Origin: Dyella solisilvae
GTDB taxonomy: Bacteria; Pseudomonadota; Gammaproteobacteria; Xanthomonadales; Rhodanobacteraceae
Direction: 5' to 3'
Assembly: GCF_003351225.1 (NCBI RefSeq)
Contig: NZ_QQSY01000007.1
Location: 1-64,000, forward strand
DNA length: 64,000 nucleotides
In this document: positions 33,201 to 42,700 of the stretch, one piece after another
Numbering within the stretch: the first letter of the stretch is position 1
Layout: each line of letters opens with the position of its first letter
Translations under genes and position numbers: made by a program
Notes under the pieces: generated by a model
Told to the model about the DNA's origin: nothing
Seen by the model: the letters and a program-made list of their open reading frames with translations, nothing else
Databases searched by the model: none

Positions 33201-36200
33201 GGTCCTCGGCCGGGAACAGCGCCAGCTCGATGTCTTCCACCACCTGCGCCACGTCGTCGCCGTCGTGGCGGAAAGCGGTGCGCAGGATCGGCTGCCGCTG
33301 CACCAGTTCCTGCAGCGCCTGCTGGAAGGCTTCTTCGTGCAGGCGGCCGCGCAGACGGTGTGCGGAAGGCGCGTTGTAAGTGACGCGGCCAGGCTGCAGC
33401 TCCTCCAGCGACCACAGGCGGCGCTGCATCAGCGAGAGCGGGGCGCGGCCCTGTTCGGTGCGGCGAAGGATCGGCGGCGCGCCGCTGGCGCTGCCGCTCG
33501 CCTTGAGCTGGTCGATGGTGGCGGCCAGGCTCTGGATGGTCGGGGCGTCGAACAGCGTGCGGAACGACAGCGTGATGTCGAACTCGCGGTTGAGCCGCGC
33601 GGTGAGCTGGGCGGCGAGCAGCGAGTGGCCGCCGAGCGCGAAGAAGTTGTCGCGCACATCCAGCTCGGGCAGCGCCAGCACCGCTTCCATGGCGGCGGCG
33701 ACGCGCCGCTCGGTATCGCTCTGCGGCGCCAGGCGCTCGCGGTCGGCCGCCACCGTGTGCACCGGCGGCGCAGGCAGCGACTTGCGGTCGATCTTGCCGT
33801 TGGGCAGCAGCGGGATCGCCTCCAGCGCCATGAAGTGTTGCGGCAGCATGTAGTCGGGCAGGCGCTGGCGCAGGCGCGGGCAAAGATCAGTCTCTTCGAT
33901 GGCTGCGCCTTCGCTGGGCACCAGATAGGCCACCAGGCGCACGTCGCCCGGGCGATCCTCGCGCGCCACCACGACGGCGCGCGCCACTTCGGGCAGATCG
34001 GCGAGCGCCGTCTCGATCTCGCCCAGTTCGATGCGGTAGCCGCGGATCTTCACCTGGAAATCCAGGCGCCCGCGATGTTCCAGCTCGCCGTTGGCCAGCC
34101 AGCGGCCACGGTCGCCGGTGCGGTACATGCGCGCCTGCGGCTCGTGCGAATAAGGATCGGGCAGGAAGCGTTCGGCGTTGAGCTCGGGCCGGTTGAGATA
34201 GCCGAGGGTGACGCCGTCGCCGCCGATATAGATCTCACCCGGCATGCCCAGGGGACAAAGGGCGCCGTGCTCGTCGAGGATGTAGACCGTGGTGTTCGCG
34301 ATGGGCTGGCCGATGGTGATGCCGGCGCGTGGCGCGTGCACCTTCCACAGCGTGGACCACACGGTGGTCTCGGTCGGGCCATAGGCGTTCCACAGCTCGC
34401 CGCAGCGCTCCAGCAGCGACTCGGCGAGGTCCAGCGGCAGCGGCTCGCCACCGGCGATGGCCTTGAAGCCGGCGCGGCCGGGCCAGCCCGATTCGAGCAG
34501 GATGCGCCAGCCAGCGGGTGTGGCCTGCATCATGCTGGCTTCGCTCTGTTCAACCAGTCGGCGCAAGGCTCCGCCATCGCGAACGTCGTCGTAGCTGGCC
34601 AGCACGATCGCCGCGCCGACGCTCAGCGGCAGCATGAGTTCCAGGAACGCGATGTCGAAGGACAGCGTGGTCACCGCCACCAGCCGGTCGTCTTCGGTGA
34701 TGCCGGGCGCCTGCTGCATGCTGCGGATGAAGTTGGAGGTGGCGCGATGCGGCACGCGCACGCCCTTGGGCTTGCCGGTAGAGCCGGAGGTGTAGATCAG
34801 GTAAGCCACCGACTCAGGCGTCGCGGCGTGCGCGTCGCGCGGCAGCCGCGCCGTGCTGGCGGCGGCCAGCGCATCGGCATCGCGGCTGAGCGACAGCACC
34901 GGCAGGCCGGACAGGGCCAGCGCATCCGGCGCGGCATCGTCGACCAGCAGCGCGGCCAGCGCCGCGTCCTGCGCCATGAAGGCCAGGCGTTCGGCGGGGA
35001 AGCTCGGGTCCAGCGGCACGTAGCCGGCGCCGGTCTTCAGTACCGCCAGCAGCGCCGCGACCATGTCGGGGCTGCGCGCGAGCGAAAGACCGACAAGGCT
35101 GCCCTGCGCCACGCCGCGTGCGCGCAGCACGTGGGCGATGCGGTTGGCGCGCTCTTCCAGTTGCGCGTAGGTCAGCGTTTGCGCGCCGCCGGTGATGGCG
35201 ATGCGCGACGGGGCGCGATCGACCTGCGCCTCGAAATATTCGTGGGCCAGTTGGCCCTCGGCATACGGAGTGCGCTGCGGCTGCAACGCGAGCAGCTCCA
35301 CCTTGGCGACTTCGGAAACCAGGCCGAGCGCGCTGCCAGCCGCATCGGGCATGTCGGCTGCGTGGCGCAGCAGGGTGGCGTAGGCGTCCAGCCAGGCGCG
35401 GATGGTGGCGCGCTCGAACAGGTCGCTGTTGTACTGGCATTCGAGGCGCAGCCCGTCCGGTACCTGCACGGCGTTGACGAACAATTCGAAGTTCTCGAAG
35501 GCTCGCGGATTGCCGGCGAACTCGAAGCTGAGCCCCGGGAACGACAGCGTGCGCTCGTCCAGCGCCTGGTCGAGATTGAACAGCACGCCGGCCAGCGGCA
35601 GGCGCGCCGGATCGCGTGGCAGGGCCAGGCGGGCCAGCAGGCTGCCAAGGGTGTACTGCTGGTGGTCGAAGGCATCGAGCAGATCGCCGCGCACCTGCTT
35701 GAGGCTCTCGGCGAACGGTGCGGCAGGATCGATCGCCACGCGCAGCGGCAGCACGTTGACGCAATGACCCACCAGCGACTGCTGGCCTCCGGCCGCCTGG
35801 CCGGCGGAAGGAATGCCGATGACCACGTCGTCCTGGCCGCTCAGGCGCTGCAGCAGCAGGCCGAAGGCGCTGAGTAGCGTGGCGTAGAGGCTGGCGCCGC
35901 GCTGGGCGCCCATGCGCTTGATGTCGGCCACCAGACTGGCGTCGAGCGCCAGATCCTCGCGTTGCGAGGTGAAGCTGCGCTGGCGCGGCCGCGGATGGTC
36001 GGTGGGCAGGTCCAGCGACGGCGTGGGACTGGTGAAGCGTTGCAGCCAGTAGGCTTCCGCGTCACGTCCGGACTGGCTCTGGCGATGATTCGCCTCAGCC
36101 AGCGCGTAATCGCCGAAGGCGTCGACTGGCGGCAGTTCGGCATCGGCGCCCAGCTGCCCCGCATAGAGCGCGGCCAGATCGCGCACGATCACGCCGAACG

Positions 36201-36708
36201 ACCAGCCATCGCACACGATGTGGTGCGCGGTGAACACCAGCAGGTGGTCCTGCGGATCCAGGCGCAGCAGTTCGGCGCGGACCAGCGGGCCGCTTTCGAG
36301 GTCGAACGGCGTGGTGACCGCGTGCTGCAAGGTGGACTCGATGTCCGCCTCGCGCTCATCGACACCCAGCCACGACAGGTCGCGAACCGGGCAGGGCAGT
36401 TCCTGCTGGTCAGCGATGTAGAGCTCCTCGCCATCCTGGCTGAAGGTCGCGCGCAGCGCCTCGTGGCGGTTTACCAGCTGCTGCAGGGCGGCCTGCAGCG
36501 CGGGCACGTCCAGCTCGCCATGCAGGCGCAGGGAGATCGACTCGTTGTAAGCGAGCGAGGCGTCCGGTTCCAGCGTGGCGCCGAGCCATACTTCGCGTTG
36601 CGGAGCCGTGGCGGGCACTACACGCGCCAGCGCGGCGCCGGCGAACGGATCGTAATCCACGGCGACCTGGGCGGCGGTGGAGAGCGGCGTCGTGTCGTTC
36701 GGGCTCAT
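30283..36708 (-). CDS. Nonribosomal peptide synthetase, C-A-T-C-A(degenerate)-T
   Basis: A 2141-aa NRPS. C1 (about 30-450) has HHIVCDG near residue 164. A1 (about 490-980) has YLIYTSGSTGKPKG, NAYGPTETT, YRTGD and an NGKIDRK lysine. T1 has phosphopantetheine Ser1029 (GGHSLL). C2 (about 1070-1480) has HHIIWDG near 1222. A2 (about 1540-2035) is degenerate: A3 reads YVPGANGQPGG, the GPTE motif is lost, and A10 is DGTVD without the lysine. T2 has Ser2081 (DIGGHSLLAVE). There is no thioesterase or reductase domain. By-eye A1 specificity code is DILQIGAVW plus the A10 Lys, close to the glycine code I remember (DILQLGLIWK). The start ATG overlaps the PKS stop (ATGA), so the two megasynthases are translationally coupled. 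The product is unknown; release may need a partner enzyme. Confidence 0.92.
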   Translation of the reverse strand: MSPNDTTPLSTAAQVAVDYDPFAGAALARVVPATAPQREVWLGATLEPDASLAYNESISLRLHGELDVPALQAALQQLVNRHEALRATFSQDGEELYIADQQELPCPVRDLSWLGVDEREADIESTLQHAVTTPFDLESGPLVRAELLRLDPQDHLLVFTAHHIVCDGWSFGVIVRDLAALYAGQLGADAELPPVDAFGDYALAEANHRQSQSGRDAEAYWLQRFTSPTPSLDLPTDHPRPRQRSFTSQREDLALDASLVADIKRMGAQRGASLYATLLSAFGLLLQRLSGQDDVVIGIPSAGQAAGGQQSLVGHCVNVLPLRVAIDPAAPFAESLKQVRGDLLDAFDHQQYTLGSLLARLALPRDPARLPLAGVLFNLDQALDERTLSFPGLSFEFAGNPRAFENFELFVNAVQVPDGLRLECQYNSDLFERATIRAWLDAYATLLRHAADMPDAAGSALGLVSEVAKVELLALQPQRTPYAEGQLAHEYFEAQVDRAPSRIAITGGAQTLTYAQLEERANRIAHVLRARGVAQGSLVGLSLARSPDMVAALLAVLKTGAGYVPLDPSFPAERLAFMAQDAALAALLVDDAAPDALALSGLPVLSLSRDADALAAASTARLPRDAHAATPESVAYLIYTSGSTGKPKGVRVPHRATSNFIRSMQQAPGITEDDRLVAVTTLSFDIAFLELMLPLSVGAAIVLASYDDVRDGGALRRLVEQSEASMMQATPAGWRILLESGWPGRAGFKAIAGGEPLPLDLAESLLERCGELWNAYGPTETTVWSTLWKVHAPRAGITIGQPIANTTVYILDEHGALCPLGMPGEIYIGGDGVTLGYLNRPELNAERFLPDPYSHEPQARMYRTGDRGRWLANGELEHRGRLDFQVKIRGYRIELGEIETALADLPEVARAVVVAREDRPGDVRLVAYLVPSEGAAIEETDLCPRLRQRLPDYMLPQHFMALEAIPLLPNGKIDRKSLPAPPVHTVAADRERLAPQSDTERRVAAAMEAVLALPELDVRDNFFALGGHSLLAAQLTARLNREFDITLSFRTLFDAPTIQSLAATIDQLKASGSASGAPPILRRTEQGRAPLSLMQRRLWSLEELQPGRVTYNAPSAHRLRGRLHEEAFQQALQELVQRQPILRTAFRHDGDDVAQVVEDIELALFPAEDLSALPEAEREPELMRRLQALTDTPFDLTRSPLFSARMFRLADDEHVFFFMPHHIIWDGWSFDILYAELSQLYKAFAEGKPSPLAPLPVTYGDFAAWHAQWLESEAFQAQLGYWRERLAKAQETRALPTDFPRRPGMSGVGRTEWIRVSREATDVMHHVAKQADATLNMALLALYYVLLSGLAGQRHLVVGTPVRARNQTEVESVMGYFNNLLPLHITVDPSLRFIDFVRQVKDAAIESFGHPDVPLEYLQRELRTGHGNGAVLYQALFSFQDARQRVVDWGGLSHEQILLFQSGATEDLGLWFLENTKGLLGGVTYNADILQADTARLQRDRYLTLMARVSADPTQTIDALNAIRADELAQQQQWHASDAGTEAVDLVAQFEAQVDRAPQAPALAVGNWNTSYAELETRSNRMAACLRQRGVGRGAAVGLCAEPGIGRLAAMLGTLKAGGTVVLLDPEDPPARLNELIADAGVSLLIGNATLEADLGWPHAKALWLDTDTTEIVGASSQRDGSQHPTLDDVAFVSYVPGANGQPGGHAVTHGALARLVQGLRDTLSITTADGVLGMAPASTGVGVVERLLPLGSGAKFVLAGIHQVDDGESLLSLVQASHASVIFAPSAAWRALLAAGWEGHRDLRAICVGGAPSPELAIELAARSASLWSLFGADDSALVATIGRVERPADGVHSGRALAGNQVWILDAQQRPCPMGAIGEIHLGGAGLNRAFGQRASAWASTSVNISGAPPLWPTGFRGRWLAEGQLQELGRFDRRVRVDGHDVDPVAVEALLLQQPNVAAAIAISRTDSLGDSQVDAYVAPGAGATLDRDALRAALGRVLAAKGMPKHLVVLDALPTLADGTVDIAALPLPGGRDDDLGELAVQPKTPGEQLLAAIWRDLLHLSQVRTSDNFFDIGGHSLLAVEMATRVQRETGVRLNLLDIANGSLGTLAAELATSPPATDERPPALGQRLRKLFGRR

Positions 36709-39700
36709 GCATTGACCCTCATGTACTTGCCGGGCACGTCGGGATTGGGAACGAACCAGGCCGGGTTGCCGTCATGGTCCTTGCCGAGGCGGGCGCCGGC
36801 CACCGGTGGACGGGTGGCGTCAAAAGCCAGCGCTTCCACGTTCTTGTGACGCGGCAGGAATTCGGCCTCCTGCAGCTCAAGCACCGATTCCTTGAACGCC
36901 TTGGCGATCGCGACGAAGTCCTGCTCGCTGTGCGCGGTGGTGAAGAAGCACGGGAAGTTGTCCAGCACGTGTATGCCGCGGCTGCGCATCATGGCGAACA
37001 GGAGGTCCTGCAGCGGGTGGTCTTCGCTGAACGTGGTCTTCCACACCGAGGCGAAATGCACCAGCTGGATCGGCGCGCCGACGCTGGCGCAGAACGCGTT
37101 GAGCTCATCCATCAGCAGCCCGGTGCGCGCATTGAGCCGTTCCTGCAGGGCGGCGCCGTTCGCCTTCAGATGGCTGAGCACCGCATGTGCTGCGGCAAGC
37201 GCCAGCGGGTGCCGCACGAAGGTGCCGGCGAAATAAGTGACGCCCACTGTGGGAATGGAAGCGTCGCCGTACTGCCAGCCGCCGCCATCGAGCGCATCCA
37301 TGTAGCGACGCTTGCCGGCGATCACGCCGATCGGGTAGCCGCCGCCGACGACCTTGCCGTAGGAGGCGAGGTCGGCGTCGATGCCCAGCACCGCCTGCGC
37401 GCCGCGCGGATGCGAGCGGAAACCGGTGACCACTTCGTCGAAGATCAGCAGGGCGCCCGCATCGGCGGTGATCGCGCGCAACTCCTTGAGGAAGTCGCGC
37501 GGCTGGAAATCCGGGCGGCGGCTCTGCACCGGCTCCACCAGCACCGCGGCGATGCTGGCGGCGCGCTCACGGATGATCTGCAGCGACTCAGGCGTACCGT
37601 AGTCGAGCACCAGCACGTTCTCGGACGTGTTGCGCAGGATGCCCGGCGCGGCGGGGACCGAGCGCAACTTCCTGGTGCCGCGAACGATCACTTCGTCGAA
37701 GATGCCATGGTAGGAACCGGTGAAGATCACCAGCGTGTCGCGTCCGGTGACCGTGCGCGCGATGCGGATCGTGCCCATCACCGCCTCGGAACCGGTATTG
37801 CACAGCGCGGCGCGATCGAAGCCGGTGAGCTCGCAGACCTGCTCGGCCACCTCGCCGGCCAGCGGATGCTGCGGGCCGATCTCGTAGCCCGCGTCGAGCT
37901 GGCGGCGCACCGCGTCGAGCACAAACTCCGGCTGCCAGCCGAACAGGTTCATGCCAAAGCCGTTGAGCGCGTCGATGTATTCGTTGCCGTCCAGGTCCCA
38001 CACCTTGGAACCCTTGGAGCGGTTCACCACGATCTGGTAGATCATTTCCTTCAGCAGCGGACGGAAGCCGTTGACCACGCGTGGGTCAGCCAGATGGGCG
38101 CGATGGCGCTGCGTGTATTCCTTGGAGGCGCGGGTGCGGTCGATGTAGCGGCGCATGAACGCATCCAGCCGTGCGCGCTGCCGCTCGGTCAGGTCAGTCG
38201 TCGTGGAGTGGATGCGCGCGATGGCGCCGAAGGCCTTTTTCACGTCGTAGGTGGTGTGGGCCAGCGCTGCTTCCTCGTCCTGCGCGGGCGCCGCGGCGGG
38301 CGTGGGTTGCGCGGTGGCGACCACTGGCGCTGCGACCGGCTGCGGCGCCGCAACTGCCTGCACCGGCGTAGCCACTTGCACGGGCGCGCCGCTGGCGGCC
38401 GCGGCCAGCAGGGCCAGCTGCTGCTGCATGATCAGCATCTGCTGCTGGATCACGTCCTGCATGACGTTGCCGCTCGCGCCGGCCTGGATGCCGGGCATGG
38501 CCACTGCGGCGATGGAGGGGGCAACAGCGGCCGCCGCAGCGGCAACGGGTGCGGGCGTGGCCGGCGCGGCAGTGTCCGGCGGCAACAGTTGGTCGATGTG
38601 CATGGCGAGACGCTCGAACGAGGGGAACGACTCCATCAGTTCGCGGAATGTGATCTTCAGCGCGAAGGTTTTCTGCAGCTGTAGCGCCACCTGGGTCAGG
38701 GCCAGCGAATCCAGGCCAAGTTCGACGAAGCCCGCCGTCGGGTCCACGCCTTGCAGCTCGCTGCCGGACACGTCCTCAAAAAGCTCGGTGAGTTGTGCGA
38801 GCAGGCGGGCAGTGCGCGCCGAGCCGGCGTTCGTGCCGGGGAGGTTGGCATCCATGAGGCTCTCCGAAACGGGGGCTGTTGGTGGGTTGAACAAGGGAAT
38901 GACGTTGTCGGGCACGGCGGGTACGGCGGGCGCCGGTGCGGCGGCCTGGACAGCCGGCTCGATCCAGTGGCGCTTGCGCTCGAATGGATAGCTCGGCAAC
39001 TCCACGCGCCGCCGGTGCTGGCGGCGGTCAAGCGAGGACAGCTCCATCGGGGCTCCTGCGCACCACAGCTGGCCGACCGCATCGAGCCAGCTGGCACGCT
39101 CGTTGTCGGGAGAGTCCGCAAGCGAGGCGATGATGGTGCGGCCACGGCTCTGCGGATGCTGGCGGGCCAGCGTGCTGAGCGCGGTGCGCGGCCCGACTTC
39201 GAGGAACAGGCGTTGCGGCTGGTCAAGCTGATCGAGCAGCGCGCGAGAAAACCGCACCGTGCCGCGCAGGTGGCGCGTCCAGTAGTCGACCGAAGTGGCT
39301 TCGTCGTCGCCCAGCGCCTGCCCGGTAAGGGTAGAGATGATCGGAAGCGTGGGTTTGAACAGCGTGATGCGTTCCACTTCCTCGCGGAAGGGCGACAGCA
39401 CCGGATCCATCATCGCCGAGTGGAAGGCGTGCGAGGTCTGCAGCATCCGGCAGGCCACGCCATCGCCCTCGAGGGCAAGACGGAACGCATCGATGGCTGC
39501 GCTTTCACCGCTCACCACGCAGGCGTTGGGTGAATTCTCGGCCGCAAGCTGCAGGTGATCGGGCAGGCGGGCGGCGAGCTGCGCCGCATCCATCCGCACG
39601 GACAACATGGCGCCGGCCGGCAAGGCTTGCATCAGGCGGCCGCGCCGCGCCACCAGGCGCAGGGCTTCACACAGGTGCATGGTGCCGGCAACCGCCGCCG

Positions 39701-42700
39701 CGACGAACTCGCCCACGCTGTGGCCGATCATGGCGGCGGGACGGATGCCCATGCTCATCCACAGCTGGGCCATCGCGTATTCGATGGCGAACGTGGCCGG
39801 CTGGGTCAGCGAGGTCTCGCGCAGCGCATCGGCATCGTCGGCGAACAGGCGTTCGCGCAGCTCGAAACCGAGTTCCTCGCGCAGCAGGTTGGTGCATTGG
39901 TCGATCGCCACGCGGAACGCCGGCTCGCTGGCGTACAGCGCGCGTCCCATGCCGGCGTATTGCGAACCCTGGCCGGGGAACAGGAACACCACTTCCGGCG
40001 CTCGTTGGCTCGCGGCCTTGGCATTGCCCGGCGCCAGCGTGGCCAGCCGTTCCGCCGCCTGCGCACCGGTCGATGCAACCACGTGCAGGCGTTGCCCGAA
40101 CGTCTTGCGTCCGCGGATGAGGGTGTAGGCGACGTCCGCCAGGTTCTGCCCCGGCAGGTTCGACAGATGTTGTCCCAGCCGCGTGGCGGCCGCCGCGACG
40201 GCGTCGGCCGAGCGTGCCGACAGCAGCAGCAATTGGGGGCCTTCGGCTGCGTCGGAAGGCGTCCGCGCGGGAGCTTCCTCGAGAATCACATGGGCGTTGG
40301 TGCCACCGACGCCAAACGAACTGACGCCCGCGCGCAGCGGCGTCGCTCCGGCGTTCCATGGGCGCAGCGCGTCATTGACCACGAACGGCGTCGCCGCGAG
40401 GTCCAACTTCGGATTGGGTGACTGGTAATGCAGGGTCGGCGGCAGTGTGCGCTCGCGCAGCGAGAGCGCGGTCTTGATCACGCCAGTCGCGCCAGCGGCC
40501 ATCACCAGGTGACCCATGTTGCTTTTCACCGAGCCGATCGCGCAGAAGCCACGCTCGTCGGAGCCCTGGCGGAAGGCTGCGGTGAGTCCTTCGATCTCGA
40601 TGGGGTCGCCCAGCGGCGTGGCGGTGCCATGCGCTTCGATGTAGGAGATGGATCGCGCGTCCACGCCCGCATCGGTGAGCGCCATGGTGATCACGGCGGC
40701 CTGGCCGGCGCTGCTCGGCGCGGTGAAGCTCGCCTTGATGCCGCCGTCGTTGTTGATGGCGATGCCGCGGATTACCGCGTGGATGGGATCGCCGTCGCGT
40801 TCGGCGTCGGACAGGCGCTTGAGCAGCAGCACCGCCGCGCCGTCGCTGAACACGGTGCCTTGGGCCTGCGCGTCGAAGGTGCGCGTATGGCCGTCCGGCG
40901 ACAGCATCGAGCCCTCCTGCGACAGGTAGCCGCTGCGCGGCGGGCAGGCGACCGACACGCCACCGGCCAACGCCATATCGCATTGGCCCGCGCGTAGCGC
41001 CGCAGTGGCCTGGCAGATCGCGACCAGCGAGGTCGAGCAGGCGGTATTCATGCTGATCGCGGGGCCGGTGAGGTTGAGCTTGTGCGCCACGCGGGTGGTG
41101 AGATAGTCCTTCTCGTTGGCCAGCATCACCTGGAACGCGCCGAGCTTGTCGATCAGATCGGGCCTCGTGCTGAGGTGCCGCTGGAAGTAGGTGGCGTTGT
41201 GCATGCCGCCGAACACGCCCACCGGCGCTTTGTGCGCGTCCGGCACATAGCCGCCGCGCTCCATGCATTCCCAGCACAGCTCCAGGAACAGGCGCTGCTG
41301 CGGGTCGGTCAGTTCGGCCTCGCGCGGCGACATGCCGAAGAAGCCCGCGTCGAACAGTTCTACGCCGTCGATCACACCGCGGGCAGCGACGTAGGCTGGG
41401 TCGTCGCGGTCCGCAGTGGGTACGGCGGGGTCGAGCTGGTCCTGGCTGAAATAGGTGATGGATTCGCGGCCCGCGCACAGGTTGTCCCAGAACGCCTCGA
41501 TGTCGTTGGCGCCGGGGAAGCGGCCGGCCATGGCGACGATCGCCACGGGCTCGCCGTGGTCGTCGTGGCGGCCGCTGGCGATGCGCGTGGACAGCGCGGT
41601 GCGTGCGCCGCGTCCTTCAATCAGCGCGGCCAGCGCAGCCGGCGTGGGGTCGCCGAAGAAGGCGGGGATCGTCGGCGCCTGTGAGAGATCGGCATGGATG
41701 CGCGCCACCGTGCGCACGGCGAGCAGCGAATGGCCGCCCAGTTCGAAGAAGTTGTCCAGCCGCCCGACCTGGTCGAGCCCGAGCATGTCGGCGAACAGTT
41801 CGCACAGCTTCTGCTCAAGCGGGCCGCTGGCGGGCTGGTAGGCCTCGGCCAGCTCCGGGCGACGGCCATCGGGCGCCGGCAGCGCGCGACGGTCCAGCTT
41901 GCCGTTGGCCGTCACCGGGAACGCATCAAGCCGCAGGTAAATGGCGGGCACCATGAACTCGGGCAGCGCGCGCGCCAGTTGCTCGCGCATCTGGCGCGCG
42001 GTGAGCGTGGCATCGTCGGCGACGTAGTAGGCCACCAGCCGTTTCTGGCCGGGCTGGTCCTCGCGCGCCAGCACCGCGCCGGCGCGCACGCCGGGGATGC
42101 GCTGCAACGCGGCCTCGATCTCACCCAGTTCGATGCGGAAGCCGCGGATCTTCACCTGGTGGTCGGTGCGCCCGATGAACTCCACCACGCCTTCCGGCAA
42201 CCAGCGCACCAGGTCGCCGGTGCGATAGAGCCGGTCGCCGGGCGCGCCGAACGGATCGGGCACGAAGCGCTCCGCGGTGAGATCGGGCTGGCCAAGGTAG
42301 CCGCGGGCCAGTCCCGCGCCGCCGATGTAGAGCTCGCCCGCCACGCCCACCGGCACATGCTCGCCGCGCGCGTTGAGCACGTGAAGCGTGGTGTTGGGAA
42401 TGGGCTGGCCAATCGGAATCGAACGTGCCTGTGCGTCGAGCGCGCGCGGGATGCGGTAGGTGGCCGAGAAGGTGGTGCACTCGGTCGGGCCGTAGCCGTT
42501 GATGATCACCACCTCGGGCAGCGCGGCGTACGCCTTGCGCACGTGCGCGACCGACAGCGCCTCGCCGCCGATCAGCAACTGGCGCAGCCCCTCGAGCCGG
42601 CTGGCGTCGTCGTCGATGATGGCGTTGAACAGCGCGGCGGTGAGCCACGCGATGCGCGCGTCGTGGCGGCGAATGGTCTTCGCCAGGCCACATCCGGTGG

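Noticed and set aside
30469-35877. A plus-strand open frame of about 1800 codons
   Set aside because: It lies opposite the NRPS gene. Its composition (very high Ala, Arg, Gln, Val, His) and lack of any domain mark it as a shadow of G+C-rich coding DNA; the minus-strand NRPS has all expected motifs.
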